NCBI GenBank assembly: GCA_024516035.1
Contig: CM044958.1
Location: forward strand, 4,296,574 to 4,360,573
Length of the DNA stretch: 64,000 bases
Reading direction: 5' to 3'
Source of the DNA: Bactericera cockerelli
Taxonomy: Eukaryota > Arthropoda > Insecta > Hemiptera > Triozidae
In this document: piece after piece, positions 25,524-37,500 of the stretch
How the letters are laid out: every line of letters starts with the position of its first letter
How positions within the stretch are numbered: the stretch's first letter is position 1
Position numbers and translations under genes: made by a program
The notes under the pieces: generated by a model
Told to the model about the DNA's origin: nothing
The model's database searches: none
What the model saw: the letters and a program-made list of their open reading frames with translations, nothing else

Positions 25524-28500
25524 GTAAGATTAATCTCTATCTATATATAAAACAGAAAAAAGGACTACCTACCTACCTATGTTTGTTTGTTTGTCCGGAG
25601 TTGTTTAGCCAAAACGGTAAGAGATAGCGAAAAATGTCTCAGAATTGACCCCCCCAAAACCATTATCGCTTTGTCCAGAAAAATTATAAAAAGTTCAAAA
25701 AGGCATTGCTGTCCAACAGTACGGCCATGCCTTAGTAAATTTGAAATTTAGTCCCGTTGCAAAGCACGGGCAAACGGCTAGTATTTTACAAAGGTAGGAT
25801 TAATTTACAAATAGTGTTCAGAGAGGTAATCTGTCACCACCATCAAACTCACGATGCTAACAAATTTTCCGAACTTACAATTCGAACCACCGACCTCTTG
25901 GTTACAAGTCCGCCGCGAAAAACTTAGCTTCTTATTAAAGTTTCTAGCGAAAGTTTTAGAAGTAGGTATATTTCCCTGCAGGAATTGAAAAGACCTAAGT
26001 AATTAAGGTAAATTAACACATTTTTACTTTGAAAATGTTGCCAGCATTAATTAGAGACACTATTGAATTACCTACCTACTTTCCTGCACTTTTTACATTT
26101 TATAATGAACTGAATAAGCGAAGCCTCTGAATGGTGGTGAAAATACGAAGTAGGAGTATTAGACCAGTAAAAATGGACTAAAAAATAACTTTACCCTGGC
26201 CTGGTTCCAGAAATCAATCTCACTCCCAAAATCTCCCAATCTTGCTAAACCTAAAATTTCTTAGTCTCCGTAGTCAGGTAGCGTAGGGATCCGTTCGTTG
26301 GAATCCCACACAGTGCATGAATTTTTCCTCATTCATTTGAGTTTATGACCACATAATAATAAGACTCTGATAGTTAGGTGGTAGAAAATGCTTTGAGTGC
26401 TTACCTTCCACTGAAGAGTATTATTATGATTGCACTACCTGCTTTTCTACCTCCAGGATATGTAATAATGATCTTTAGTGAAAGGTAACCACCAGGCGAG
26501 GTTAATGCTCGAAGCATTTTCTACCACCGAACCCTCAGAGTCTTATCATTATGTAGTCACAAACTCAAATTAATGAGGAAAAATTCATGCACTGGGTGGG
26601 ATTTGAACCAACACTACCTGGATTACCAGACTAGCGCGTTAACCACTTCACTACTAGTGCACATAAATATAAAGTTTGACTGGGCTATAAGGAACTTTTC
26701 TTGATACAACACCTGCTCATTAGAAGTTTATTCATCTCTTATACAGGGTGGTCCAGAAAGTTTGCACCAAAATGATAGGGGTAATAAAAGAGACCATTTC
26801 CAACAAAAATATTCCCGGACATTTTCCTTTATTTTTTTGTCGTTTTCAAAATGGCGGCCAAAACGTGTGTTCTTCAAATACGTGCGTTCAGAACCTTGAC
26901 AGCCTAAATGAGCATGAATATTAAAACATTGAACGGGTTAATTTAACTTATTTTAATTAAAATTTTATTTTCAATTCAAAAATGCAATCCCTTTTTTTCT
27001 AGGTGGTACAGAAAAAATTAAAAAAATCAAAAGCCAAACCAAAGTCGGAATATTGAAAAACACACGTTTTGGCCGCCATTTTGAAAACGACAAAAAATAA
27101 AGGAAAATATCCGGGAATATTTTTGTTGGAAATGGTCTCTTTTACTACCCCTATCATTTTGGTGCAAACTTTTTGGACCACCCTGTATTAATTTATCAAT
27201 TCATTTATTTATGCTGAGCGTGTTGGCATGAGACTCCTGAATAATATTTTTTTTTTTTATAAGATTAAAAGGAACTTTGGAAAAACTCTGTTTTGTAGAA
27301 AATGTGTAATATAACCAACTATTTACAGATAATATGGTTACGGCCCTAGACTTTTAGTTTAAACAATCTAGTGCATGGATTATTATCATTGAATACTTTA
27401 TTAGAAGGAACCGACCTCAGAAGCTTGATCGATGAGGCGGCAGTCTTGTAACCTGGAGGTTGGTGGTTCGAATCCCCATTTCATTGTAGATTTAGTAAAG
27501 TGAGTTTGAGTGGCTGTGATATCACGAAAGTGATTAACACAAATATGATAACTTACTTTGTAGGAAGGACAAACACAAACAGAACAATGAAAACAGGAAA
27601 AAAAGAAAATACAAAACATTAATACAATATATACAGATGTCCGAACTAAAGGGCAGGGTTATTGCCTTTGGCAATCTCTTCCACCCAGCTAGCTCTTGGA
27701 TCCGGAAACTGTAGATTGGATTCCACACAATGCTTGGATATGTACCTCTTTTTTTGAGTTTGTTACTACATAATAATAAGACTCTCAACTCTAAAGGCTT
27801 GGTGATAGAACTAGAGAATGCTTTGAGCATTGACCTCGCCTGGTGGTTCCTTTCCACTAAAGAGTATTATTATTATTATACAACAGTTTATTAGATATAA
27901 ATGGACATTATGTACAGTACAAATAATTATTTTAACAAAGAATGAATGAATGAATGAATATTTATTGTAATGATACAAGTTGTATGTTTACAAAATACTT
28001 ATAAAATAAATTTAAGATCTAAAAAACAAAAACAAAAAACAAAATAAAGTAAAAATAAAAATAATAAAAATATATCATCAATGTTAATATAAATGTATAT
28101 ATACCTACCTACCCACTTAAAAAAAAAAAAAAAAAAAAAATAGTAATAAGATTATAATTTATTAATCAGCAGTAACTATGTTAGTCATGAATGGGCAACT
28201 TATTCAGACTCCTGGAAATCAAGATCTTGCAAACTATAAGGACACAGATTTAATAGTTCCTCTTTCAGTACAATTTTAAAGGAATTGAGGTTGAAACTTT
28301 TTATATAGGTTGGAAGTTTATTATATATGCGAATACCCTCGCTCAGATACGATTTGTTCAACAGCTTTTCTCGACTAGTTACTAGGTGTTGTCGCTTTCT
28401 TGTATTATATTGATGGAAGTCTGCATGTTTAGGGAGAGAATCTTTAATTTTGTGGATGAGTACACAGGAGTCTAAAATAAGCTGTCCATATAGAGTTAAA

Positions 28501-31500
28501 ATCCTATTGTTTTTGAAGTGGGTCTTACATGACACCTGTCTGTTCAAGCCAAAAATGGTTCGCACTGCGCGTTTTTGCAAAAGAAATATCTCTTTAGCAT
28601 AAGATGCAAATCCCCAGTATGTGATGCCGTAACTCATGAGAGAGTGAAAGTATGCGTGGTAGGACAGAAGAGCGGAGGTTGAATCTACATTTTTCTTTAT
28701 AGACCCAATGGCGTATATGGCAGAGGAGAGCCTACCTCCAAGAGCTGACACTTGAGACCTCCATTTCAATCGATGGTCCAAGATTAAACCCAGAAATTTT
28801 ACTTCCTGGGCTGCCTCCAGACCACCGAGGTGTATTGAGTGGACATTTAAGCTAGATGGATTGTGGGGGTTAAAATACATATACGTTGTTTTATCAACAT
28901 TAAGTGTCAACCTGTTTGCCGAGAACCAACTTGAGATATTGTTTATGACAAGTTTCAGGTTGGAAAAAACTTCTGTACGACTTTTCCCATCAACAAGAAT
29001 TGTTGTGTCATCGCAAACAGTGTGAACTTCCCCAACTTTGTAGCCACTAATATGTCGTTTATATACAGGGTGATTCAGAAAAGTACCGTCAAACGTTAAC
29101 CACATATTCTATGGGCTAGTTAAGGAGGGGTCAACTCTATAAAAGAAAGTGCGCAAATGCCTCCTAACGGAGGTACACGCCCCTTAAGGTGTTTTTAAAC
29201 AATCGAAATTTTCATTGTACGGCTTACCTATTTGGGATATCGCAATGTGGTAAAAAAAATCACTCTCAATACTAGATAGCACCTTTCTTTTGGCACAAAA
29301 TTTAACACCGTTCCAATGTCAGGGGCGGTCTCAGGAGGGTCAGATGGTAGAAAAAAGGTTCTAACTTTTTAGTCATTGCTTGTAATTGAATTTGGTTTTC
29401 ACCCTATTAAAATGTCTGTCATTGTCTACAAAAATGTTCTGAATAATTTTTTTCTCAAACCAACACAAACGCTTGAAATTGAAATTGAAGATTTTAAAAC
29501 CGCATTAAATTTTGAAACCTATGCAACTAGCATACAATTTTAGAACAAGAATTTTCAGCCAATTCATTATTTAACAAAGAAATACACCTGGAATATTTGA
29601 ACGTGTTCGTCAATCTTTTCGAAGGCGTATGGAGGTCTGCATTGAAGCCAGAGGAGCCCATGTGGAACATTTGCTGTAAATCTTATTTCGGCTTAAGCCC
29701 TTCAATTTCGATTTTCAAGCGTTTGTGTTGGTTTGAGAAAAAAATTATTCAGAACATTTTTGTAGACAATGACAGACATTTTAATAGGGTGAAAACCAAA
29801 TTCAATTACAAGCAATGACTAAAAAGTTAGAACCTTTTTTCTACCATCTGACCCTCCTGAGACCGCCCCTGACATTGGAATGGTGTTAAATTTTGTGCCA
29901 AAAGAAAGGTGCTATCTAGTATTGAGAGTGATTTTTTTACCACATTGCGATATCCCAAATAGGTAAGCCGTAAAATGAAAATTTCGATTGTTTAAAAACA
30001 CCTTAAGGGGCGTGTACCTCCGTTAGGAGGCATTTGCGCACTTTCTTTTATAGAGTTGACCCCTCTTTAACTAGCCCATAGAATATGTGGTTAACGTTTG
30101 ACGGTACTTTTCTGAATCACCCTGTATATTAAAAACAGGACCGGTCCGAGTATCGAACCCTGGGGTACGCCAATATTGACCTCTTTACAGGTAGATTTTA
30201 CTGTACTCTTCACTCCCCCTCTGAGAGATGAGATTTTGACAGCTTGAGATCGGTTTTCAAGGTAGCTACTGAACCAAGACAGTGCTTTTCCCGTGATGCC
30301 ATAGAAGGAGAGTTTATTGATGAGAATATGATGATCACAAGTGTCAAAAGCCTTGGAAAGGTCGCAGAACAGCCCTATACAGTGTTGCCCTGAACTCAGG
30401 GAAACATCTAGATGTCTCAAAAAATTTGCCAAAGCATCACCAGTAGACTTTCCCGCCCGAAATCCAAATTGTTGTGGAATTAGTAAACCATTACTTTCTA
30501 GATAACTTGAAAGTCTACAGTTTACCAATTTTTCCAAAAGGGAAACAATATATACAATAAAAAAAAAATAAGAAAAAAGGGAAACAATATATACAATAAA
30601 AATGAAAAAGAATAGAAAATATATAAAAACGTATGTCCTAACTAAAGAGTGGGGTTATTGCCTATGGCAATCTCTTCCACCCAACTCTAGTATTATCATT
30701 ACCTCTCATTATTCTCAAGTTTTAACCAAAGGTTTAATTCTAAAAAAATCTTACTTGGCATAACATTTGAGAATTTCAATCAGCTTTTTGATTATACGTT
30801 ACAATTTGTGGAATAAATCTCAGAAAGTTGCTAGTCCCTAATTTGGGCTGGCTTATTATTTTCTTGCGACATGTAGGCGCTAGTCCCCTCAGTACGTGAT
30901 TAGAACGGGCAATTTCTCTGCCAACCGTTCTCAAAGTGGGCCACACTGGTCTCAGCGATAGGGCCATGAGTTCCCAAATCAGTATAATCATTTCATCATC
31001 ATAGGGTGGCGTCATCGTGAACGATGGTAGCCAGACAGTGGAGGAATGACTCATCACTTCTACCACTGTCTTTACAAGGAGGCTAATAATTGACAAGGGC
31101 CCCCAGAAACAAGCCAATGCTGGTCTACTCCCTGCTTATAGTCCCCCAGCCAGACTACTAGTCTACTCCCTGTTTATAGTCCCCCAGCCAGACTGCTAGT
31201 CTACTCCCTGTTTATAGTCCTCCAGCCAGACTGCTAGTCTACCCCCTGTTTATAGTCCCCCAGCGAGACTGCTAGTCTACTCCCTGTTTATAGTCCCCCA
31301 GCCAGACTGCTAGTCTACTCCCTGTTTATAGTCCCCCAGCCAGACTGCTAGTCTACTCCCTGTTTATAGTCCCCCAGCCAGACTGCTAGTCTACTCCCTG
31401 TTTATAGTCCTCCAGCCAGACTGCTAGTCTACCCCCTGTTCATAGGCCCCCAGCCAGTTTTTTAGCTGATTCTGATTTTAGCATTCTAAATTTTGACAAA

Positions 31501-34500
31501 TTTATGAACGCCCCCTTTTTTTGTAAAAGAAAATAAATAAAGTGGCTGTATGGGATTATTTTTGCCCCAATGGCAATGCAAAAAAACGCACACTTGGTCT
31601 GTTAGGAACAATTGTGAGAAAAGCTGTTCAATGGGACGCAAGACATGATAAGTGAAGGTCCGGTCAGTTGTGAATATTCAGCTAAAAGATAAAAATCCCA
31701 CTAAAAGTTAAAAAAGTTATCATATTAAATTTGTGTTAATCACTTTCGTGATGAACCACCGACCTCCAGGTTACAAGTCTGCCGCCTTATCGATCAAGCT
31801 ACTGAGGTTGGTTAAAAATCCCACTATTTAACATCTCTAACGAAATACTCTTTAAGGGTTGGGTGGAAGAGATTGCCATAGGCAATAATCCGGCCCTTTA
31901 GTTAGGACATAATTATATGTATGTTTCTATATTTTTCTATTGTCTTGTACTATTATTTCCTATCTTGTTTTCTATGATTCTTACCCTCTCATTCTTATTT
32001 TATTTTTATTGTATCTATTCTCAAATAAAAAATAAAGAGGTGCTTTGTTAAACTGTTGACATAATGGGACTACTTGCCTTGCGCTGACAGTCTAAATAAA
32101 GCACTACTTATACTTATCTTGGGGACCACTGGTCTGGTAAAATAACCCATGTTTTGAATAAACACAAGCTACGACAGCGAAAGTATAATTATTTCCATCT
32201 AATTTAAGAAACCCCAAAATATGCCACTCGAATTCCATACTACCCATTTACATAATTGCAAGAGCGTGAAAGCCCACAAAAAATTCTCCCCTTTGCTCAT
32301 CTTGAAAACAGAGGATAATTCCTGCAGGATTCTATCAGGTCACGTCCCAAGAAGAAATCTAATAGGCCAGTGAAGGAATAGGCTGTAGACTGCGTGAGTG
32401 GCGACGTAGGCCAGTGAAGGAATAGGCTGTAGACTGCGTGAGAGGCGACGTAGGCCAGTGAAGGAATAGGCTGTAGACTGCGTGAGTGGCGACGTAGGCC
32501 AGTGAAGGAATAGGCTGTAGACTGCGTGAGTGGCGACGTAGGCCAGTGAAGGAATAGGTTGTAGAGTGCGTGAGAGGCGACGCGGCCAATTCTTCCGGAT
32601 ACTAATCAAGGAGGGTGAGCCAACGTCGATGGCATGTTGAATACACCGGTTCCCTTCAGAACACCGAAGTTAAGCGACATCCAGCGAGGTTAAGACTTGG
32701 ATGGGTGACCATTCAAATTCTAATTCTCGTGACGCTGGCTTTTCCCGGCCCCACTCAGGCTGGGTGAGGTCAATGTGAGTAGCAGGTTTGTGAGTTTCCT
32801 GCGAATGGAGGGTAAAACCCCGTCGTGATATGACCATGGCAGTTGAAAGCGACGTTAACACGTTCGTTACCAAGCCAATTTTTTCAAGTTTTACGTAGGG
32901 ACCAGGCGGTAAAGTTGCTGTTGCATACTGGGGACCAAATTTTGGTCCCCAGGTTTTTTTTTGCATATTTGGCATCGTATTTGTACAAGAATCGATCCTA
33001 TATCTGTTCTAATACTAACAACCTACCTTCAAAAGGCCATATATGGATGTCCGGTCCTTCGTTAAAATTTTGATAACAGCCACATATGGCCGTTCGGTCC
33101 CAGACAAAAACATCCACATATGGCCGTTCGGTAACGAACGTGTTAAACCCCACTTAAAAAAAAAAAAAAAAAAAAAGGAGGGTGAGGTTGTAAACATAGG
33201 TACTAAAAGTCCTGATGTCTAAGATAGGAGGATTAAAAGGAGGTAAAATAGGGGTTTAAGGAGGTAAAATGAGAACAATACATTTTTGTAAAAACTTTTC
33301 ATGTAGTATACTTACAGACAGTAAAATTTTAAAGTGTTTTGATTTTATACTACTTTGAAAAATTCTCAACCTTTTTCGAGATACACGTTCATGGAATAGA
33401 AAAAATGAATCAATAAATATCACTTTTGAATTTCACCACAGCAAGGACTTTTTTAATTTGTTTTGATGGATTATGGCATTTTATCTATACATTAAGGAGG
33501 ATCGTACACTTTTTCCGATACCTCCAAGTTAACTTCGAAGTCCGCCGCTGCCGATCAGAATTCCGCCAATGGGGCTCCACCAATTACTTTTTTTTGACAA
33601 AATTCTCTTGGATTTTGGGGGGTTCGGGGTCAACTCGCCTAATTTTTTGATATCTTCAATCGTTTAGCCGAAAATCCCAAAATCTTCAAAAAACCGCCAT
33701 TATACACATTCATTTATTCTAGATCTATTCAGAAATACAAAAATGTACCTCATTTTACCTCCTTTGACCCCTCACCCTAACTCCGTTTCCTCCCATATTT
33801 GTGATTTATTTGCATTAATAACAGTAGGTACATAATAGCTAACATATCGTCGGCTAAAGGGTAAAACTGACCAAGTGACAGTTCGTCATTTTCCGATTTT
33901 TCGTTACTCTGGTCGGAAATTAACCTAACTATTGGCTAAAAATCAAAAGTTCCGTAGTATTCAAACATGTCCGCGGGAAAAAGTGAAAAACAATTTTTAC
34001 TTGAAAGACTGGTGGAGATTTCAATGACCAAATGGAGATGGTCCTAATGCAGATGGTCAGTTTTACCTTCTAGCCGACGATATATTTAATGCGACTACCC
34101 CACATTCAGGTGACTCAGGGGATACAGTCCTCTTGTATTTTTGTTTTGTAGCTTTACAGCCTTACGCTTGACAAGTATTCTTCGGAATCTTGAGAAAAAA
34201 AATTGAGCAATTCTATTCGTGTCCTAACTTTTATGTAAATTTTTAATAACGATCGAAAAAAAAAAACCACACAAAAATTTCAAGTAATTATCAAAATAAA
34301 CATTATCTTCTTTTTTCTTTGTCCATACTCTCCGCTGCTTACAGAATTTTTGTACTTAGTTTTTGTCTTATGTCCCCTCGTTTTCAGTCTCATCTTTTAT
34401 CTATCTTTTCTTTCAGAACACAACGTTCACTCTAGTGATGATTGATGTGACAAGTAATCAACTGCTGTGGATGTTGTCCAATATAACAGTAAGTGAGGAA

Positions 34501-37500
34501 GTTACAAGTAATAAACTGCTGTGGATGTTGTCCAATATAACAGTAAGTGAGGAAGTTACAAGTAATAAACTGCTGTGGATGTTGTCCAATATAACAGTAA
34601 GTGAGGATGTGACAAGTAATAAACTGCTGTAGATGTTGTCGAATAAAACAGTAAGTGAGGAAGTTACAAGTAATAAACTGCTGTGGATGTTGTCCAATAT
34701 AACAGTAAGTGAGGAAGTTACAAGTAATAAACTGCTGTGGATGTTGTCCAATATAACAGTAAGTGAGGAAGTTACAAGTAATAAACTGCTGTGGCTGTTG
34801 TCCAATATAACAGTAAGTGAGGAAGTTACAAGTAATAAACTGCTGTGGGTGTTGTCCAAACACCCACAGCAACAGTAAGTGAAATGGTGTGGTTGAAGGT
34901 TCAAATGAGTTTGCTCATCTATATTATACGAAAAATCACAATCAAACATCACGGCTCAGTTGTAAAGAACATACAAAAAAAGACACAGCGCGGCAGAGAG
35001 TAAATTATTTTACCAACTCAAAAATGAAGTTCCAGCAAATTAATGTCAAGTGTAAATGAATTCTAAATACAGATAAAACACATTTCGATATCATAGAAAC
35101 ATTTAAACATGCATCTGATGATTTTCTGACCTTGATGAAAGAGTTCCCTCAAACATCAATAAGGTAATGACACAGGATATTATCTTCTGTTATACAGTAA
35201 GTCTAAAACAGGGGTCCCAACCTTTACAGAAGAAGATCTACTGTAAAGTCTCAGATAATCAACGCGATCGACCCCCCCCCTTACAGATTCAATGTTCATT
35301 CTGGGCTTGAATGGGTTAATGAAGAATTCAACCAAATTTTCAAGTTTCAAGAAGTCACGAGACCTCCTTTTAATTTTCATGAGTTAAGGAAGGAGATATC
35401 GGATTTGCACTTGTGTGAGATGCCAGCCATCTCATCTCTCTGGACGTGATCGACCCAAAATCACTCCGCGATCGACTGGTTGGGCAGACCTGGTATAGAA
35501 GATTCAACTGGATGTTCTGATGTGGTACCAACCACTATGAGGAGTATTGAGGAGTGTGAGGACTTCAGACTTCCTTTTCTCTGTTTCAAGCCTGTACCCT
35601 TACTCCTTAGGAATTGGCCAATTATAGCTATGCTGATAAAGGGTTTCGATCCTATTAGTTGCATCTTACAAAAAAAAACTATTCTCAGACTGATATCACC
35701 CTAGATATGAGCTTTTTGTTGGTGTTCTATGTCTTGGTAAGTATTTGAGAGAATGAATTCAATAAAAATAAATAATCTCTTTGAAGGTTCAAAAGTGTTA
35801 AAATAATAGTTTATTTTATTGTTTAATTTCACACCATTATCAATCACACGTTTTTGCACTTACAATTCTTAGGAATCCTGATCACAATAATTATTATAAA
35901 ATGACAAAATTTCAGTTTCTGTTTTTAAAAGCTTGATTAAATAAAATTTATTTAACATAAAATTAGAATCGTAGTTTTAAGATTATTTACTAGTCCTAGA
36001 CTTACCTTTAATTTTGATTTTCATACTTGAAATTTTTGTTGACTTCAGAATTTTGACTTTCATATTTCACAATTTTGTAGACTCCGGAATTTTGATTTTC
36101 ATAATTCACAATTTTGTAGACTCCCGAATTTTGACTAACATACTTCACAATTTTGTAGACTCCGGAATTTTGATTCTCATACTTCACAATTTTGTAGACA
36201 CCGGAATTTTGATTATCATACTTCACAATTTTGTAGACTCCGGAATTTTGATTCTCATACTCCACAATTTTGTAGACTCAGAATTTTGATTCTCATACTT
36301 ATTTTTGTAGACTCAGAATTTTGATTCTCATACTTCATAATTTTGTAGACTTCGGAATTTAGATTCTCATACTTTACAATTTTGTAGATTCCGGAATTTT
36401 GACTCTCATACTTCACAGTATTGTAGACTCAGAATTTTGACTCTCATACTTATTTTTGTAGACTCAGAATTTTGATTTTCATACTTCATAATTTTGTGGG
36501 CTCCGGAATTTTGACTCTCATAGTTCACAATTTTGTAGACTCAGAATTTTGATTCTCATACTTATTTTTGTAGACTCAGAATTTTGATTCTCATACTTCA
36601 TAATTTTGTAGACTTCGGAATTTAGATTCTCATACTTTACAATTTTGTAGATTCCGGAATTTTGACTCTCATACTTCACAGTATTGTAGACTCAGAATTT
36701 TGATTCTCATACTTATTTTTGTAGACTCAGAATTTTGATTTTCATACTTCATAATTTTGTGGGCTCCGGAATTTTGACTCTCATACTTCACAATTTTGTA
36801 GACTCAGAATTTTGATTCTCATACTTCACAATTTTGTAGACACCGGAATTTTGATTCTCATACTTCACAATTTTGTAGACTCCGGAATTTTGACTCTCAT
36901 ACTTCACAATTTTGTAGACACCGGAATTTTGATTCTCATACTTATTTTTGTAGACTCAGAATTTTGATTCTCCTACTTAATAATTTTGAAGACTCCGGAA
37001 TTTTGACTCTCATACTTCACAATTTTGTAGACTCAGAATTTTGATTCTCATACTTTTTTTTGTAGACTCAGAATTTTGATTCTCATACTTCATAATTTTG
37101 TAGACTCCGGCATTTTGATTCTCATACTTCACAATTTTGTAGACTCCGGAATTTTGACTCTTATACTTCACAATTTTGTAGACACCGGAATTTTGATTCT
37201 CATACTTCACAATTTTGTAGACTTCGGAATTTTGATTCTCATACTTCACAATTTTGTAGATTCCATAATTTTGACTCTCATACTTCACAATTTGGTAGAC
37301 ACCGAAATTTTGATTCTCATACTTCACAATTTTGTAGACACCGGAATTTTGACTCTCATACTTCACAATTTTGTAGACTCCGGAATTTTGACTCTCATAC
37401 TTCACAATTTTGTAGGATCCGGAATTTTGATTCTCATACTTCACAATTTTGAAGACACCGGAATTTCGACTCTCATACTTCACAATTTTGTAGAATCAGA

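Noticed and set aside
32340..32609. Frames with LTQSTAYSFTGLRR-type repeats
   Set aside because: Translation of the 44-bp array with rotating frame.
32619..32740. Real 5S rRNA gene
   Set aside because: Only the 5' two-thirds resemble 5S, the sequence continues into a SINE body with poly-A, and many copies are dispersed.
34432..34952. Minus-strand frames reading SSLLLVTSSLTVILDNI repeats
   Set aside because: Antisense of the 54-bp exon/donor array on the + strand.
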